Shown here: one piece after another, positions 15,571 to 25,413 of the stretch
Layout: each line of letters starts with the position of its first letter
How positions within the stretch are numbered: position 1 is the first letter of the stretch
NCBI RefSeq assembly: GCF_001949125.1
Contig: NZ_MSTI01000118.1
Location: 1 to 46,099 of the forward strand
Length of the DNA: 46,099 nucleotides
From: Deinococcus marmoris
Lineage (GTDB): Bacteria > Deinococcota > Deinococci > Deinococcales > Deinococcaceae
Direction of reading: 5' to 3'
The notes under the pieces: generated by a model
The model's input: the letters and a program-made list of their open reading frames with translations, nothing else
What the model was told of the DNA's origin: nothing
The model's database searches: none
Made by a program: the position numbers and the translations under genes

Positions 15571-16475
15571 CCACTGGCACGCGCCCCGCACGGCGCGGCC
15601 TGAGCCGGCACCAACGCGAGGGGTGGCTGGGCTGGCTGGTCGTCTTGCCCTATGTGCTGGGCATGCTGCTGCTGGTCACCGGACCGCTGATCGCGGTGCT
15701 GGGCATCTCGCTGACCCAGTGGTCCCTGCTCGACAGCCCGCGCTGGGTCGGAGCGAAAAACTACCTGCGGCTGGCCAACGATCCAGCCTTCCTGCGCAGC
15801 GTCGGGGTCACTGCCGTATTCACCCTGGGCATCCTGGCCGTCAATATCAGCGCGGCGCTGGGGCTGGCCTCCCTGATGAACACCCGGCTGCGTGGCATCG
15901 GGATCTTCCGCACGCTGGTCTTCTCGCCGGTGGTGATGCCCGTGGTGGCCTGGGCGCTGGTCTGGAAGTTTCTGCTGCAACCGCAGGGACCGGTCAACAT
16001 GGGCCTGCAGAACCTGGGCGTCGCCGACAGCAACGTGCTGTTCAACCCCTCGACAGCGCTGTGGACCGTGATCGTCATCGAGGTGATCAAGTCGGTGGGT
16101 CTGAATGCCGTGATCTTCCTGAGCGCCTTGCAGGGTGTGCCGCCCGAACTGCACGAGGCCGCCCGCCTGGACGGCGCGACGCCGTGGCAGGCATTTCTCC
16201 GCATCACGCTGCCGCTGATCTCGCCGACGTTCTTCCTGGTCTTCATCATCACGCTGATCGGAGCCTTGAAGGTCTTTACGCCAATTTTCGTGCTGACTGG
16301 CGGCGGACCGGCAGACTCCACCACCACCTTGATTCTGTACATGTTCAAGCAGGGCTTCCAGTTCTTCGAGTTCGGCTACGCCAGCGCGGTGGCCGCCGTG
16401 CTGTTCGTGCTGGTGCTGGCCCTGACCCTGGCCCAGTGGTCATTGCGCCGCCGGCTGGTGTTCTATGAGGACTGA
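15567..16475 (+). CDS. ABC sugar transporter permease, MalF/UgpA type
   Basis: A 302-residue membrane protein with six or so helices, beginning with a basic stretch then [51 protein letters not shown] is the typical periplasmic N-terminal region. The EAA loop [24 protein letters not shown] lies near residues 196-219. Start is GTG at 15567, overlapping the stop of the binding-protein gene, so translation is probably coupled. Works with the next permease as the channel for a carbohydrate; no ATPase gene follows. Confidence 0.92.
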   Translation: MTTGTRPARRGLSRHQREGWLGWLVVLPYVLGMLLLVTGPLIAVLGISLTQWSLLDSPRWVGAKNYLRLANDPAFLRSVGVTAVFTLGILAVNISAALGLASLMNTRLRGIGIFRTLVFSPVVMPVVAWALVWKFLLQPQGPVNMGLQNLGVADSNVLFNPSTALWTVIVIEVIKSVGLNAVIFLSALQGVPPELHEAARLDGATPWQAFLRITLPLISPTFFLVFIITLIGALKVFTPIFVLTGGGPADSTTTLILYMFKQGFQFFEFGYASAVAAVLFVLVLALTLAQWSLRRRLVFYED

Positions 16476-16480
16476 GTGTT

Positions 16481-17350
16481 ATGACGGCTGAGGCGCTGAA
16501 GCTAAAGTCCACCCGGATCTCCAGACCCGGCTGGCACTGGGCGCTGTATCTGGTCCTGGTGCTGGTCAGCCTGCCCTTTTTCCTGCCGCTGTTGTGGCTG
16601 TTCATCTCAGCTTTCAAGTCATCTGGGGCCATCTTCAGCAGCCCCTTCGAGTTCGGGGCTGGGGGGCTGAGGTGGACCAACTTTGAGCAGGTGTTCACCG
16701 ATTATCCCTTTGCCCGGCAGTACCTCAACAGCGTCTACATCGCTGCAGTCTCTGTGCCGGTCACGGTGGGATTGGCGGCGGTCGCTGGTTACGCCTTCGC
16801 GCGCATCCGTTTTCCGGGGCGCAATGCGGTCTTCCTCCTCAGCCTGCTCGCCATGATGGTCCCCAGCGAACTGACCGCCGTGCCGCAGTTTGTGCTGTTC
16901 AGCCGCCTGGGCCTGGTCAACACGCACGTTCCGGTGATCCTGCTCCAGATCTTTAGCGCCACCGGAGCGTTCACGGTCTTCCTGATGCGCCAGCACTTCA
17001 TCACGCTGCCGCGCGAACTCGAAGACGCCGGACGGGTCGACGGCCTGAACTCGCTGGGCGTGTTCTGGTACATCATGCTGCCGCTGTCCCGGCCAGCACT
17101 GGCCACGGCCGCCATCTTTGCCGTCCTGAATTCCTGGAACGACTACTTCAACCCGCTGATCTACCTGAGCAAGGAAACGCTGCTGACCCTGCCGCTGGCG
17201 CTGGGTCGCTTCACCGATCCGCTGGGCGGCGTGTACTGGAACCTCACCCTGGCGGCCAGCGTGCTGGTGGCGCTGCCGGTGTTGCTGGCCTTCTTGCTGG
17301 CGCAGCGGCAGTTCATCGAGAGCCTGGCGGCCAGCGGAACCAAAGGATGA
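16481..17350 (+). CDS. ABC sugar transporter permease, MalG/UgpE type
   Basis: A 289-residue membrane protein, the second CUT1 permease. N-terminal [25 protein letters not shown] and the middle [38 protein letters not shown] are classical MalG features. The EAA loop [27 protein letters not shown] begins near residue 180, and [13 protein letters not shown] follows. It starts five bases after the MalF-type gene and ends one base before the FAD oxidoreductase gene, so the whole set is one operon. Confidence 0.92.
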   Translation: MTAEALKLKSTRISRPGWHWALYLVLVLVSLPFFLPLLWLFISAFKSSGAIFSSPFEFGAGGLRWTNFEQVFTDYPFARQYLNSVYIAAVSVPVTVGLAAVAGYAFARIRFPGRNAVFLLSLLAMMVPSELTAVPQFVLFSRLGLVNTHVPVILLQIFSATGAFTVFLMRQHFITLPRELEDAGRVDGLNSLGVFWYIMLPLSRPALATAAIFAVLNSWNDYFNPLIYLSKETLLTLPLALGRFTDPLGGVYWNLTLAASVLVALPVLLAFLLAQRQFIESLAASGTKG

Positions 17351-17351
17351 T

Positions 17352-18959
17352 ATGAACGAACATCACACGGACATTCTGATCATCGGCGGCGGCACGGGCG
17401 GGGTGGCCGCCGCCCTGAGCGCCTTGCGGCTGGGACGAAAAGTCATCCTGACCGAGGAAACCGACTGGATCGGTGGCCAGCTCACCTCACAGGCGGTGCC
17501 GCCCGACGAGGGGCTGTGGATCGAGACGGTGGGCTGCACCGCCAGCTACCGCGCGTTTCGGGAGGGCGTCAGGAGCTATTACCGCCAGCACTACCCACTA
17601 CGCCCGGAGTCGCTGGCCGAGAAGGAACTGAACCCCGGAGCGGGCACGGTCAGTCGGCTGTGCCACGAGCCGCGCGTGGGCCTGGCCGTGCTGGAGGCAA
17701 TGCTGGCCCCCTACCGCGCGAACCGGCAACTCGAAATCTTGCTGTGTACCCGCCCGGTAGCTGTGCAGATGGACGGGGACCGCATCGAGGCGGTGACTGT
17801 CGAGCATCTGCCCGACGGCGAACGCATGGTGCTGAGCGCCCCTTACGTGCTGGACGCCACCGAAACCGGCGAACTCCTGGAACTCGGCAACGTCGAGAGC
17901 GTAATTGGCGCGGAGGGTCAGGCCCAGACCGGGGAACTGCACGCGCTGGCCGAGGCTGATCCCATGAACCAGCAGGCCATCAGCTGGTGTTTCGCGATGG
18001 ACCACCTCGAAGGCGAGGATCACACCATCGACAAACCCGCGTCCTACGACTTCTGGCGCGGCTACCAGGCCGACTTCTGGCCGGGGCCGCACCTGAGCTG
18101 GACGCTGTGCCACCCGATCACCCACAAAGCGGTCTACCGTGACCTGTTCGGCAACCCGGACGAGACTCCTCACGGCGGGGACCTGTGGCACTTCCGGCGG
18201 ATCTTCGCGCAGCGCCATTATCCCCAGGGCCGCTACCGCAGCGACGTGACGCTGGTGAACTGGCCACAGATCGACTACTGGCTGGGGCCGGTGCTGGGTG
18301 TCAGCGCAGAAGAGAAGCAGAAGCATCTGGACGGCGCGCGGGACCTGAGCCTGAGCCTGATGTACTGGATGCAGACCGAAGCACCTCGCCACGACGGCTC
18401 CGGCCAGGGCTACCCGGGGCTGCGGCTGCGCGGGGACGTGACCGGCACCCGTGACGGGCTGGCAAAGACCATCTACGTGCGTGAGTCCCGGCGCATCCAG
18501 GCCGAGTTCACGGTCACCGAACAGATGGTGGGCGTGGAGGCGCGCGCTTCACTTCAGGGAGCCGAGGTCTTTGCTGACAGTGTGGGCATCGGGCAGTACC
18601 GCATCGACCTGCACCCGTCCACGCGAGGGCGCAACTACGTGGACATCGCGTCGTGGCCGTTCCAGATTCCACTGGGGTCATTGCTGCCCGTGCGGGTCGA
18701 GAACCTGCTGCCGGCAGGCAAGAACCTGGGGGTCACGCACATCACCAACGGCTGCTACCGGCTGCATCCGGTGGAATGGAACATCGGCGAGGCGGCGGGG
18801 GCGCTGGCCGCACAGGCGCTGAACCTGGGACAAAGCCCGCGCGCCATCCGCAACACGCCTGCGCTGCTGGAAGATTTCCAGACGCTGCTGGCCGGACCGC
18901 TGGGCTTTGAACTGGCGTGGCCCGAGGAACAGCGCCTGATCCCCTCACCCAATTTCTGA
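17352..18959 (+). CDS. FAD-dependent oxidoreductase (PF12831-like)
   Basis: A 535-residue protein starting with a Rossmann FAD motif, [30 protein letters not shown] (GGGTGG near 12-17), followed by the family signature [17 protein letters not shown] later block [15 protein letters not shown] and the C-terminal [54 protein letters not shown] give the second half of the flavin site. Many relatives lie beside carbohydrate importers, but their substrates are mostly undefined; oxidation of a sugar, polyol or glycoside is a reasonable guess from context only. It follows the MalG-type gene by one base. No signal peptide is present, so it acts in the cytoplasm. Confidence 0.82.
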   Translation: MNEHHTDILIIGGGTGGVAAALSALRLGRKVILTEETDWIGGQLTSQAVPPDEGLWIETVGCTASYRAFREGVRSYYRQHYPLRPESLAEKELNPGAGTVSRLCHEPRVGLAVLEAMLAPYRANRQLEILLCTRPVAVQMDGDRIEAVTVEHLPDGERMVLSAPYVLDATETGELLELGNVESVIGAEGQAQTGELHALAEADPMNQQAISWCFAMDHLEGEDHTIDKPASYDFWRGYQADFWPGPHLSWTLCHPITHKAVYRDLFGNPDETPHGGDLWHFRRIFAQRHYPQGRYRSDVTLVNWPQIDYWLGPVLGVSAEEKQKHLDGARDLSLSLMYWMQTEAPRHDGSGQGYPGLRLRGDVTGTRDGLAKTIYVRESRRIQAEFTVTEQMVGVEARASLQGAEVFADSVGIGQYRIDLHPSTRGRNYVDIASWPFQIPLGSLLPVRVENLLPAGKNLGVTHITNGCYRLHPVEWNIGEAAGALAAQALNLGQSPRAIRNTPALLEDFQTLLAGPLGFELAWPEEQRLIPSPNF

Positions 18960-18976
18960 TATGCCTGGTCACTGAC

Positions 18977-20008
18977 ATGCCTGAAGCCGCGCTGCCCCGC
19001 CGCAAACGCCCCACCCAGCGCGAGGTGGCCGGGCTGGCCGGCGTCTCGCAGGCCGCCGTGTCACAGGTCCTGAACGGCGGCCAGAGCGGGGTCCGTATTC
19101 CCGACGCCACCCGGCAGCGGGTGCTGGACGCCATGCACCAGCTGGGCTATGTCCCTAATGTCGCCGCCCAGCGGCTGGCAGGGGGACGCAACCGGATTCT
19201 GGGCGTGTTCACGTATGAACCAGTGTTTCCCTCTGATCGCCGCGATTTCTTCTCGCCGTTCCTGGAAGGCATTGAGGCGGCGGCAGCGGAACTGGACTAT
19301 GACTTGCTGCTGCACACGCGGTCCGGTACCGTTCAGGGAGGCATCCAGACCGCGCGGCAGCGGGACAGCCGACTGCGCCTGGCCGATGGCACGGTCATGA
19401 TGGGTCAGCTCGACCAGCGGCGCCGGCGCGACCTTGCCAGGCTGATCGGCGATGGGCACGCCGTGACCTTTATCGGGCGGCGGGAATTGCCTGGCTGCAC
19501 CCTGAGTTACGTCACGGCAGATTACGCGGCAGCAACACGCCGGGCCGTTCGTCAGCTCGCCGCACATGGGCACCGGAAGCTTCTGTACGTCGGCGCAGAA
19601 GAGGAGCATGAGTCAGCCCAGGAACGTGAGCAGGGCTACCGCCAAGAGATGGCGTCGGCAGAGCTGATGGGCGAGACGGTGCGGCGCTCACGGATCGAGG
19701 CGCCACTGATTCGTGCGGCGATGCACCGTGGCGTGACCGGATACCTGTTTGAGAACGAGCATCTGGCCGCCGCCTGGGTAGACCTGGCACAACAATCGAA
19801 CTGGACATGGCCAGGGGATTTCGGCTTCGCCGTCCTGGGTGATCCGATCTACCAGACGGTCCTTCCAGAAGGGTGGGCGCATTTTCAGATTCCGCGCATG
19901 GACATGGGACGTCAGGCCATTCAAGTGCTGAGCGCCCTGCTTGACGGTGATCATCCACCCTCCCGGTGCTTACCCTGTCGCTGGGTGGCTGGTACAAGCC
20001 TGGGATAG
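18977..20008 (+). CDS. LacI-family transcriptional regulator
   Basis: A 343-residue repressor: N-terminal LacI helix-turn-helix (RPTQREVAGLAGVSQAAVSQVLNGGQSGVRIPDATRQRVLDAMHQLGYVPNVAAQRLAGG, about residues 11-70, including the hinge helix) and a periplasmic-binding-protein-like sensor domain (about 75-340). It normally binds a CG-centred palindrome and releases it on sugar binding. It closes the operon beginning at 14338 and probably controls it through the palindrome at 14299-14318. The ATG at 18977 has no obvious ribosome site; translation may depend on coupling to the preceding gene, whose stop is 17 bases upstream. Confidence 0.88.
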   Translation: MPEAALPRRKRPTQREVAGLAGVSQAAVSQVLNGGQSGVRIPDATRQRVLDAMHQLGYVPNVAAQRLAGGRNRILGVFTYEPVFPSDRRDFFSPFLEGIEAAAAELDYDLLLHTRSGTVQGGIQTARQRDSRLRLADGTVMMGQLDQRRRRDLARLIGDGHAVTFIGRRELPGCTLSYVTADYAAATRRAVRQLAAHGHRKLLYVGAEEEHESAQEREQGYRQEMASAELMGETVRRSRIEAPLIRAAMHRGVTGYLFENEHLAAAWVDLAQQSNWTWPGDFGFAVLGDPIYQTVLPEGWAHFQIPRMDMGRQAIQVLSALLDGDHPPSRCLPCRWVAGTSLG

Positions 20009-20048
20009 TAGACCTGGCTGGTCAAGCTACCCCGGGTTGCTGCACTCC

Positions 20049-20077
20049 AGGGGGCGTCGATCTTCCGGTTGCCCCCT
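20049..20077. terminator. Stem-loop between convergent operons, possible terminator
   Basis: AGGGGGC (20049-20055) pairs perfectly with GCCCCCT (20071-20077) over a 15-base loop, in the 83-base gap between the LacI stop and the stop of the convergent isomerase-like gene. There is no T-run on either side, so termination is only suggested by position. Confidence 0.35.
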
Positions 20078-20091
20078 ACCGGCGACTTAAC

Positions 20092-20907
20092 TCAATGCCA
20101 TCGGGACAGCCCCTGTCCCACCAGTTGCGCCGCTGACTGCTCAAGATCGGCATAGATCCGGCTGCTGTGGTCCATTTCCAGAATGTGCCACAGGGCCGAC
20201 GGCGCGGCATGAACAGCGGCGCGGTAATCGACCAGTCCCTCGCCCAGAGGGGTTTGCGGCTGGTCAGGGCTGACATCGTGGTGGCCGTCTTTCAGATGCA
20301 GGGCAACGACGCGGTCGCCGAGACGTTCGAGTACCCGCGCGGGGCTTTGGCCAGCGATCTGCGCCCAGTAAATGTCGAGTTCTATCTTGATGGCCGGATC
20401 CAAGTGGTCGATCAGAACGTCATAGGCCAGTTGGCCATTCTCCAGTTCGTGCCATTCGGCAGCGTGATTGTGATAGCCCAGAGTCACGCCATGCCTCGCG
20501 CACAGGGCTGCGGCAGCGTTAAGAGAATCCGCCAGGGCGATGGTGTCCTGCTGCTTGTGAAACGACTCGAAACTCGAGTTTCTCACGAGGTTTGGCGACG
20601 GAACGATGCAGAGGTCTGTCTTCAGGAGTTCCAATTCCCTGAACGTATCCGCGTCTTTCCCGTCCAGGGGGGCCGTGGCATGGACGCCCGAAACGCCCAG
20701 CCCCAAGGTCTCAAGGACAGCCTGAAGGTCACGGGCACTCTTCAGGCGCTCCTCGGCTGCCGTGGAGCGGTTCCCGATGCCGTAGGGTTCGATAAACTGG
20801 AACCCCAGCGCCGCGAGACGTTCGAGAACCTCGAATGCGCCTTGCCGTCCCTCATTCCGAAGGGACCACAGTTGCACCGAGAGCCGGGCTGGATCAGGTG
20901 GGTTCAT
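20092..20907 (-). CDS. Sugar phosphate isomerase/epimerase-like (xylose-isomerase-like TIM barrel)
   Basis: A 271-residue protein of the AP-endonuclease-2/xylose-isomerase-like barrel group. Key parts: LSVQLWSLRNEG at the N-terminus, FEVLERLAALGFQFIEPYG, GVTLGYHNHAAEWHEL near residues 155-170 and IKIELDIYWAQIAG near 190-205, VVALHLKDGH near 220 and LGEGLVDYRAAV. The H, E, D and H residues in those blocks match the usual metal-binding set. Such proteins isomerise or epimerise sugars, inositols or 3-keto-sugars. The ATG at 20907 follows GGAGGAGAAACC and overlaps the stop of the DUF4127 gene (ATGA), so both are translated from one message. Confidence 0.82.
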   Translation of the reverse strand: MNPPDPARLSVQLWSLRNEGRQGAFEVLERLAALGFQFIEPYGIGNRSTAAEERLKSARDLQAVLETLGLGVSGVHATAPLDGKDADTFRELELLKTDLCIVPSPNLVRNSSFESFHKQQDTIALADSLNAAAALCARHGVTLGYHNHAAEWHELENGQLAYDVLIDHLDPAIKIELDIYWAQIAGQSPARVLERLGDRVVALHLKDGHHDVSPDQPQTPLGEGLVDYRAAVHAAPSALWHILEMDHSSRIYADLEQSAAQLVGQGLSRWH

Positions 20908-22349
20908 GGTTTCTCCTCCATATTCTGGCCAGCAGCCGTCCCCACCCGTTGAGGCCAGTCCAGGGCCACTTCAAAAGTTCTCGGCCACGGGAAACTTAAT
21001 TCTGGAGTGGGCCGTTCTGTCATCCAGGCTGGCCGTTGCGTCTCCCAGAGCTGCCGAAGAAGACGCTGCGCTTCGCGAACACCCTCAGTGTCCAGGCAAA
21101 CGCTGTCGTGTCCGGTGTCAAGCAGGGCCGCGTTGATGGCTGGACGAGCGACTGTCTGATACCACCAGTCGTCCATCAGCCTTGTCAGGAACGCCACTTC
21201 ATGGGCCGCTTCCTCTGGCCTGTCCGGGACGATCATGCTCAACAGGGTCCCAATGGCGTTCCCCGCAGTGTTCCAGGCAGCGTAGCCGCTCAGTTCGTTC
21301 AGCAGGCCCCGCCGGACCAGCGCGTGGACGAGGCGACTGTCGCCCCCGTTCGGATGGTCGAGATCGCCCACGTAGACGGCACAGTGGCGCTCAAGGGCCT
21401 GTGCCAGCGTATCCAGACCCGCTTCGATCTGCTGATCGGTGGCTTCAGGCGTATGAAGGAAAATCAAGCGGTCTGCCGCTGCCTTGCGCCGCAGACCAAG
21501 GACACGGGCCTGCCCCAGGAAACTGCGGGCAATGGACCGATCCTCGAACGGCGTGGGCTGATGGAAGGTTGCGGAATTCGTCACGCAGAGCTGGTAGGTC
21601 AGCGGCTGATCCTGGGCGGCCAGAACGGCGAGACACATGGCAGACCCCTCGTCGGCCCCCGGATGGAGAAAGGCACGGTCAGCGAGTCCCAGCGCACGCC
21701 GCTCCTGAAGCAGAGCGCGTTGCTCGGCGCGGTGGGGACCGGCGGGCGTACAGTCCTCTTGAAGCAGCAGCAGGCGCTCGATAACACCCGCCGAACACAG
21801 CTCAAGGCAGGCCCGGTTGATGTGGTGGTTACGCGCTCTGGCGGCGTCAAACTCGCCGACCAGTTCAGCAGGTAAGAATGACTGGAGCCGTTCAAATTCT
21901 GGCTGAAGATCGGGGCGCCCAGGCAGCAGTGACCGGAGCTGTACGAACTCGCCCATCGCCTCGTAGAAGGGCATCTGGGCGGCGTTCGAGGCGGTGATGG
22001 TGGTCCGCATGATCACCGAGACAGCCAGGATCCGCAGACGGGGAAAATCTGCCCGGAGTTCGGTCAGCAACGAAAGCCGTTCCAGCGCTGCGGCCAGCGG
22101 CACATGGGGTTGTCGGCCCTGAATCAGGCCGCCGTAACACAGGGCATCGACGTTGATGACGGCGGCATCGACCTGGGCGGCCTGTTCGCGGAGCCAGGAC
22201 GCGGCCAGCCCAGTATCGCCAGCACGCATAAAGTGTCCCAGCGTTTCAAGGGGAGGGATAACCAGTTCCAGGCCATGCAGCGCCGCCACCTGTTGAGGCA
22301 ACTGAACACTGACCGGGCGGTCGTCGAGAGGAAGCAGCGCGATCTTCAT
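20904..22349 (-). CDS. DUF4127 family protein
   Basis: A 481-residue protein beginning MKIALLPLDDRPVSVQLPQQ, the hallmark start of DUF4127, followed by VIPPLETLGHF, ASWLREQAAQVDAAVINVDALCYGGLIQGR (near residues 50-80) and a later VYVGDLDHPNGGDSRLVHALV block. No signal peptide or membrane helix is evident. The family has no established reaction that I know; acidic and basic residues in the conserved PLDDRP and NVDALCYGGL blocks look like an active site. The gene is coupled to the isomerase-like gene and lies 124 bases downstream of the second sugar-importer operon on the same strand, so a role in breakdown of that importer's substrate is likely but unproved. Confidence 0.8.
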   Translation of the reverse strand: MKIALLPLDDRPVSVQLPQQVAALHGLELVIPPLETLGHFMRAGDTGLAASWLREQAAQVDAAVINVDALCYGGLIQGRQPHVPLAAALERLSLLTELRADFPRLRILAVSVIMRTTITASNAAQMPFYEAMGEFVQLRSLLPGRPDLQPEFERLQSFLPAELVGEFDAARARNHHINRACLELCSAGVIERLLLLQEDCTPAGPHRAEQRALLQERRALGLADRAFLHPGADEGSAMCLAVLAAQDQPLTYQLCVTNSATFHQPTPFEDRSIARSFLGQARVLGLRRKAAADRLIFLHTPEATDQQIEAGLDTLAQALERHCAVYVGDLDHPNGGDSRLVHALVRRGLLNELSGYAAWNTAGNAIGTLLSMIVPDRPEEAAHEVAFLTRLMDDWWYQTVARPAINAALLDTGHDSVCLDTEGVREAQRLLRQLWETQRPAWMTERPTPELSFPWPRTFEVALDWPQRVGTAAGQNMEEKP

Positions 22350-22473
22350 GATACGGACTCCAGAAACTTGCTGGCCATCAGACGGTGGGTCCGTGTAGAA
22401 CCGGGAGATAGAAGGGTGGTTGCCAGATCAGCGTACGGACAAGCGCCAGTGGTGGGCCGTGACCGCACACCGC

Positions 22474-23325
22474 TCATTTGTCGCTTCCAGTGGCGAGCCC
22501 CGCAATAAATGCCCTCTGGTTGACGATGAACAGGATGACGATTGGAATGGTTGCCAGCACGGTGGCCGCCAGCAGTGGCCCCCAGTTGGCCGAGCCCTGG
22601 GTCAGGAAGACGCTCAGGCCCACCTGGAGGGTGCGCGTCTCCTCACCTACCCCCACGATCAGGGCCCACAGGAAGTCGTCCCACGCCGCCACGAAAGAAA
22701 AGATGGTGATGGTGGCCAGCAGCGGCAGCGAGATGGGCACGTAGACCCTCCAGAACACCTGGCCCTCGGTGGCCCCGTCAATGCGTGCCGCGTCGCGGAG
22801 TTCGCCGGGCAGCTCACTGAAAAATTGACGGCTGAGAAAGATCACGAAGGCGAGCACGATGTGTGGAAGGGCCAGCCCCAGATGGGTTCCCAACAGGCCG
22901 TTGCCCCCCGCCCCGGACAGGTCATTGCCCCCCAAGAGCGGCAGATGCTTGGTGATGATGAACAGGGGAATGACCGTGGCCTGGTTGGGGACCATCATCC
23001 CGGCCAGAACGGCGAGGAACAATTGATCACGGTACTGAAACGGCAGCCGGGCAAAGGCGTATCCAGTCGGGACGGCGATCAACAAATTTCCTGCAACCAC
23101 CATGATGGCCACGATCAGCGAGTTCAGGAAATACAGCGGGATGTGCGTGGACGTCAGGGCATAGACGTAATGTTCCAGGGAGAGGCGAGTGGGCAGGAAG
23201 TGGGGAGGCCACGCGAAGATCTCGCTTTGCGGTTTGAACGAGCTGAGCAGGATCCACGCGAATGGGGCCAGGGTAACCAGCGCGAAGGCGATGACACCCA
23301 TGTTGATTAAAGCGCGACTTTTCAT
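22474..23325 (-). CDS. ABC sugar transporter permease, MalG type (second importer)
   Basis: A 283-residue membrane protein starting MKSRALINMGVIAFALVTLAPFAWILLSSFKPQSEIF, the usual MalG opening. GYAFARLPFQYRDQLFLAVLAGMMVPNQATVIPLFI and the EAA loop RDAARIDGATEGQVFWRVYVPISLPLLA (from about residue 175) are clear. I chose the ATG at 23325, one base after the stop of the MalF-type gene; an in-frame start 48 bases further upstream would overlap that gene without reason. It is the last gene of the importer operon; no ATPase gene follows. Confidence 0.92.
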   Translation of the reverse strand: MKSRALINMGVIAFALVTLAPFAWILLSSFKPQSEIFAWPPHFLPTRLSLEHYVYALTSTHIPLYFLNSLIVAIMVVAGNLLIAVPTGYAFARLPFQYRDQLFLAVLAGMMVPNQATVIPLFIITKHLPLLGGNDLSGAGGNGLLGTHLGLALPHIVLAFVIFLSRQFFSELPGELRDAARIDGATEGQVFWRVYVPISLPLLATITIFSFVAAWDDFLWALIVGVGEETRTLQVGLSVFLTQGSANWGPLLAATVLATIPIVILFIVNQRAFIAGLATGSDK

Positions 23326-23326
23326 C

Positions 23327-24190
23327 TTAACCGGCCCTGCGCACGCGCAGGAAATTGAGGAGAGCCAGCGCAAAAATCACGATTGCCAGCAGGAAACTCG
23401 TGGCGCTTGCCAGACCCATCTCCCCGTACTCGAAGGCTTGCCGGTAGATCAGCACACCGACGGTGGTGGTTGACTCCAGCGGCCCGCCCTTGGTCATCAC
23501 GAACGGCTCCGCAAACGTCTGAAAGGTGCTGATCAGGCCCGTCACGACGACGTAGATGGTGACCGGCGTCAGCAGCGGCCAGGTGATATAGCGAAAGACC
23601 TGCCAGTCGCTGGCCCCGTCCACACGGCCCGCCTCCTTGACGTCTTCGGGGATCGTCTGGAGCGCCGCCAAGTAGATCACGGCGTTCCAGCCGACGCCCC
23701 GCCAGACCCGCATGATCACCAGGCTGTGCAGCGCCCAGTTGGGATCGGACAGCCAGGGCATGGGGCCAAGACCCACGGCCTTGAACGCCTGATTGAGCAG
23801 GCCAAACGTCGGCTCGTACAGCCACAGCCAGATCAAGGACACCACAACCGCGCTGGCCACCGAGGGGAGAAAGAATGCGGCGCGTAGGCCCGAGAGTCGG
23901 CGGCTGGCCGCATTCAGGAGCAGCGCCAGGGCCAGGGCGAAGACGATGTTGAGAGGGATGACTTCAAAGGCGAACTGCGCCGTGACCAGCAGGGCGCGGG
24001 CGACCTGGGGATCTGTGAGCAGCCGGGCGTAGTTGTCGAGCCCAAGCCATTCCGGCCCGCCCCGCTGCGCTGGATCGTAACTGGTGAATGACAGATACAG
24101 GGCGTAGAGGGTCGGGGCAAGGTGGGTGAACACCAGGTAAAGCAGGCCAGGCAGGACGAAGGGCCAGACGGCCCACCGTTTCTGGATCAC
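23327..24190 (-). CDS. ABC sugar transporter permease, MalF type (second importer)
   Basis: A 287-residue membrane protein with the CUT1 MalF layout: WPFVLPGLLYLVFTHLAPTLYALYLSFTSYDP at the N-terminus, WLGLDNYARLL, and the EAA loop KEAGRVDGASDWQVFRYITWPLLTP near residues 183-207. The start is GTG at 24190, overlapping the stop of the binding-protein gene (GTGA). Confidence 0.92.
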   Translation of the reverse strand: MIQKRWAVWPFVLPGLLYLVFTHLAPTLYALYLSFTSYDPAQRGGPEWLGLDNYARLLTDPQVARALLVTAQFAFEVIPLNIVFALALALLLNAASRRLSGLRAAFFLPSVASAVVVSLIWLWLYEPTFGLLNQAFKAVGLGPMPWLSDPNWALHSLVIMRVWRGVGWNAVIYLAALQTIPEDVKEAGRVDGASDWQVFRYITWPLLTPVTIYVVVTGLISTFQTFAEPFVMTKGGPLESTTTVGVLIYRQAFEYGEMGLASATSFLLAIVIFALALLNFLRVRRAG

Positions 24191-25413
24191 TTCGGAAGCT
24201 CACGCTTCACGGACTGGGCCGCCGTTCGTAGTGCCTCGGCGGCGCTGGCCTTGCCGTAGATGGCCCGTTCGAGCTGGACGCTGAGAATGTCACGCATCTT
24301 CGTCCAGTTGGGGACATTGGGGTTGCCCACCGCGTACTGCATGTTCTGGATATACGACTGGAGGATCGGGTTGGATTTGACGAAACTGGCGCTGACCAGA
24401 CTTTGCAGGGGCGGAATGTTGCCGGCCGCCGCGTTGAAGTCCTCGAGATTCTTGGAGGATGTGGCGAACTTGATGTAGTTCCAGGCGTCGGCCTTGTCCT
24501 TGCTGTCGGCGTTCAGGAAGAATCCGCTGAAGGAATATAGGGTGGCCTGCTCCTTGTCTTTGAGCGCGGGCGCGACCGCCAGCTTGGCGTACACGTCCGG
24601 ATTGTTCACCTTGATGGTGGTCAGATCGTCGGGAACAGCAAAGAGCATCGCGGCGCGTCCCGTGACCAGCGGACTCACCGGCGACACCGGCTCGCCCAGG
24701 GGGCTGACGCCTGTTTGTGGATCGAACAACTGCTGCATGAATTTGAGCGCCTGAATCCCCTGAATGCCATCGAACTTCACCACCTTGTTCGCGTCATCAA
24801 AAAAGTCACCGCCGGCCTGCCACAGGAGGCTGGCATACACCTGCTGAAGGTTGGTGCCCGCGCTGTCCAGAAGCAGGCCCGCCCGTTGAATCCGCCCGGA
24901 ACTGTCGCGGGTAGTCAGTTTGCGGGCTGCGGCCAGCATGGTGTTCCAGGTGGTGGGAGGCTTGTTCGGGTCCAGACCGACCTGCTGGAAGAGGTCCTTG
25001 CGGTAGACGAGCAGGCGGCCAGCGCCGAAAACAGGCACCATGTACTTTTTCCCAAGGTACTGCCCCTGGTTGAGGGTCTTACCGAAGTCTTTTGTGTCGA
25101 TCTGTGTGAGGTAAGAATCGAGCGGCACGATGCGGCCGTTCGCCGCAAAGCCTGCTGTGGCCGCCGCCCCATGCATGAAGACGTCGGGGGCGTTCCCAGC
25201 GGCGAAAGACGCATTCAGTTTGGTGGAGAGGTCCCCCCAGGGTACGAATTCGACGCGGACATCGACTCCTGGGTTGGCCTTCTCGAAGGCCGGCACGATG
25301 GTCTTGTTCACGAGATCCATGTGGCCCTGGAAGGTGCCGGCATACCACACCGTGATGGTGCTGGCTGAAGCTGTTCCGATCAGGGCCAGGGTCAGGGTCA
25401 GAATCTTACGCAT
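24187..25413 (-). CDS. ABC transporter substrate-binding protein, family 1 (second sugar importer)
   Basis: A 408-residue exported protein. Signal peptide about residues 1-18 (MRKILTLTLALIGTASAS). Mature chain: ITVWYAGTFQGHMDLVNKTIVPAFEKANPGVDVRVEFVPWGDLSTKLNASFAAGNAPDVFMHGAAA, then MVPVFGAGRLLVYRKDLFQQVGLDP and the sugar-binding-protein block LYSFSGFFLNADSKDKADAWNYIKFATS. Start at 25413 overlaps the preceding oxidoreductase gene by 8 bases; the longer open frame upstream is shadow sequence. The protein delivers a carbohydrate to the MalFG-type channel encoded next. Confidence 0.92.
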   Translation of the reverse strand: MRKILTLTLALIGTASASTITVWYAGTFQGHMDLVNKTIVPAFEKANPGVDVRVEFVPWGDLSTKLNASFAAGNAPDVFMHGAAATAGFAANGRIVPLDSYLTQIDTKDFGKTLNQGQYLGKKYMVPVFGAGRLLVYRKDLFQQVGLDPNKPPTTWNTMLAAARKLTTRDSSGRIQRAGLLLDSAGTNLQQVYASLLWQAGGDFFDDANKVVKFDGIQGIQALKFMQQLFDPQTGVSPLGEPVSPVSPLVTGRAAMLFAVPDDLTTIKVNNPDVYAKLAVAPALKDKEQATLYSFSGFFLNADSKDKADAWNYIKFATSSKNLEDFNAAAGNIPPLQSLVSASFVKSNPILQSYIQNMQYAVGNPNVPNWTKMRDILSVQLERAIYGKASAAEALRTAAQSVKRELPK

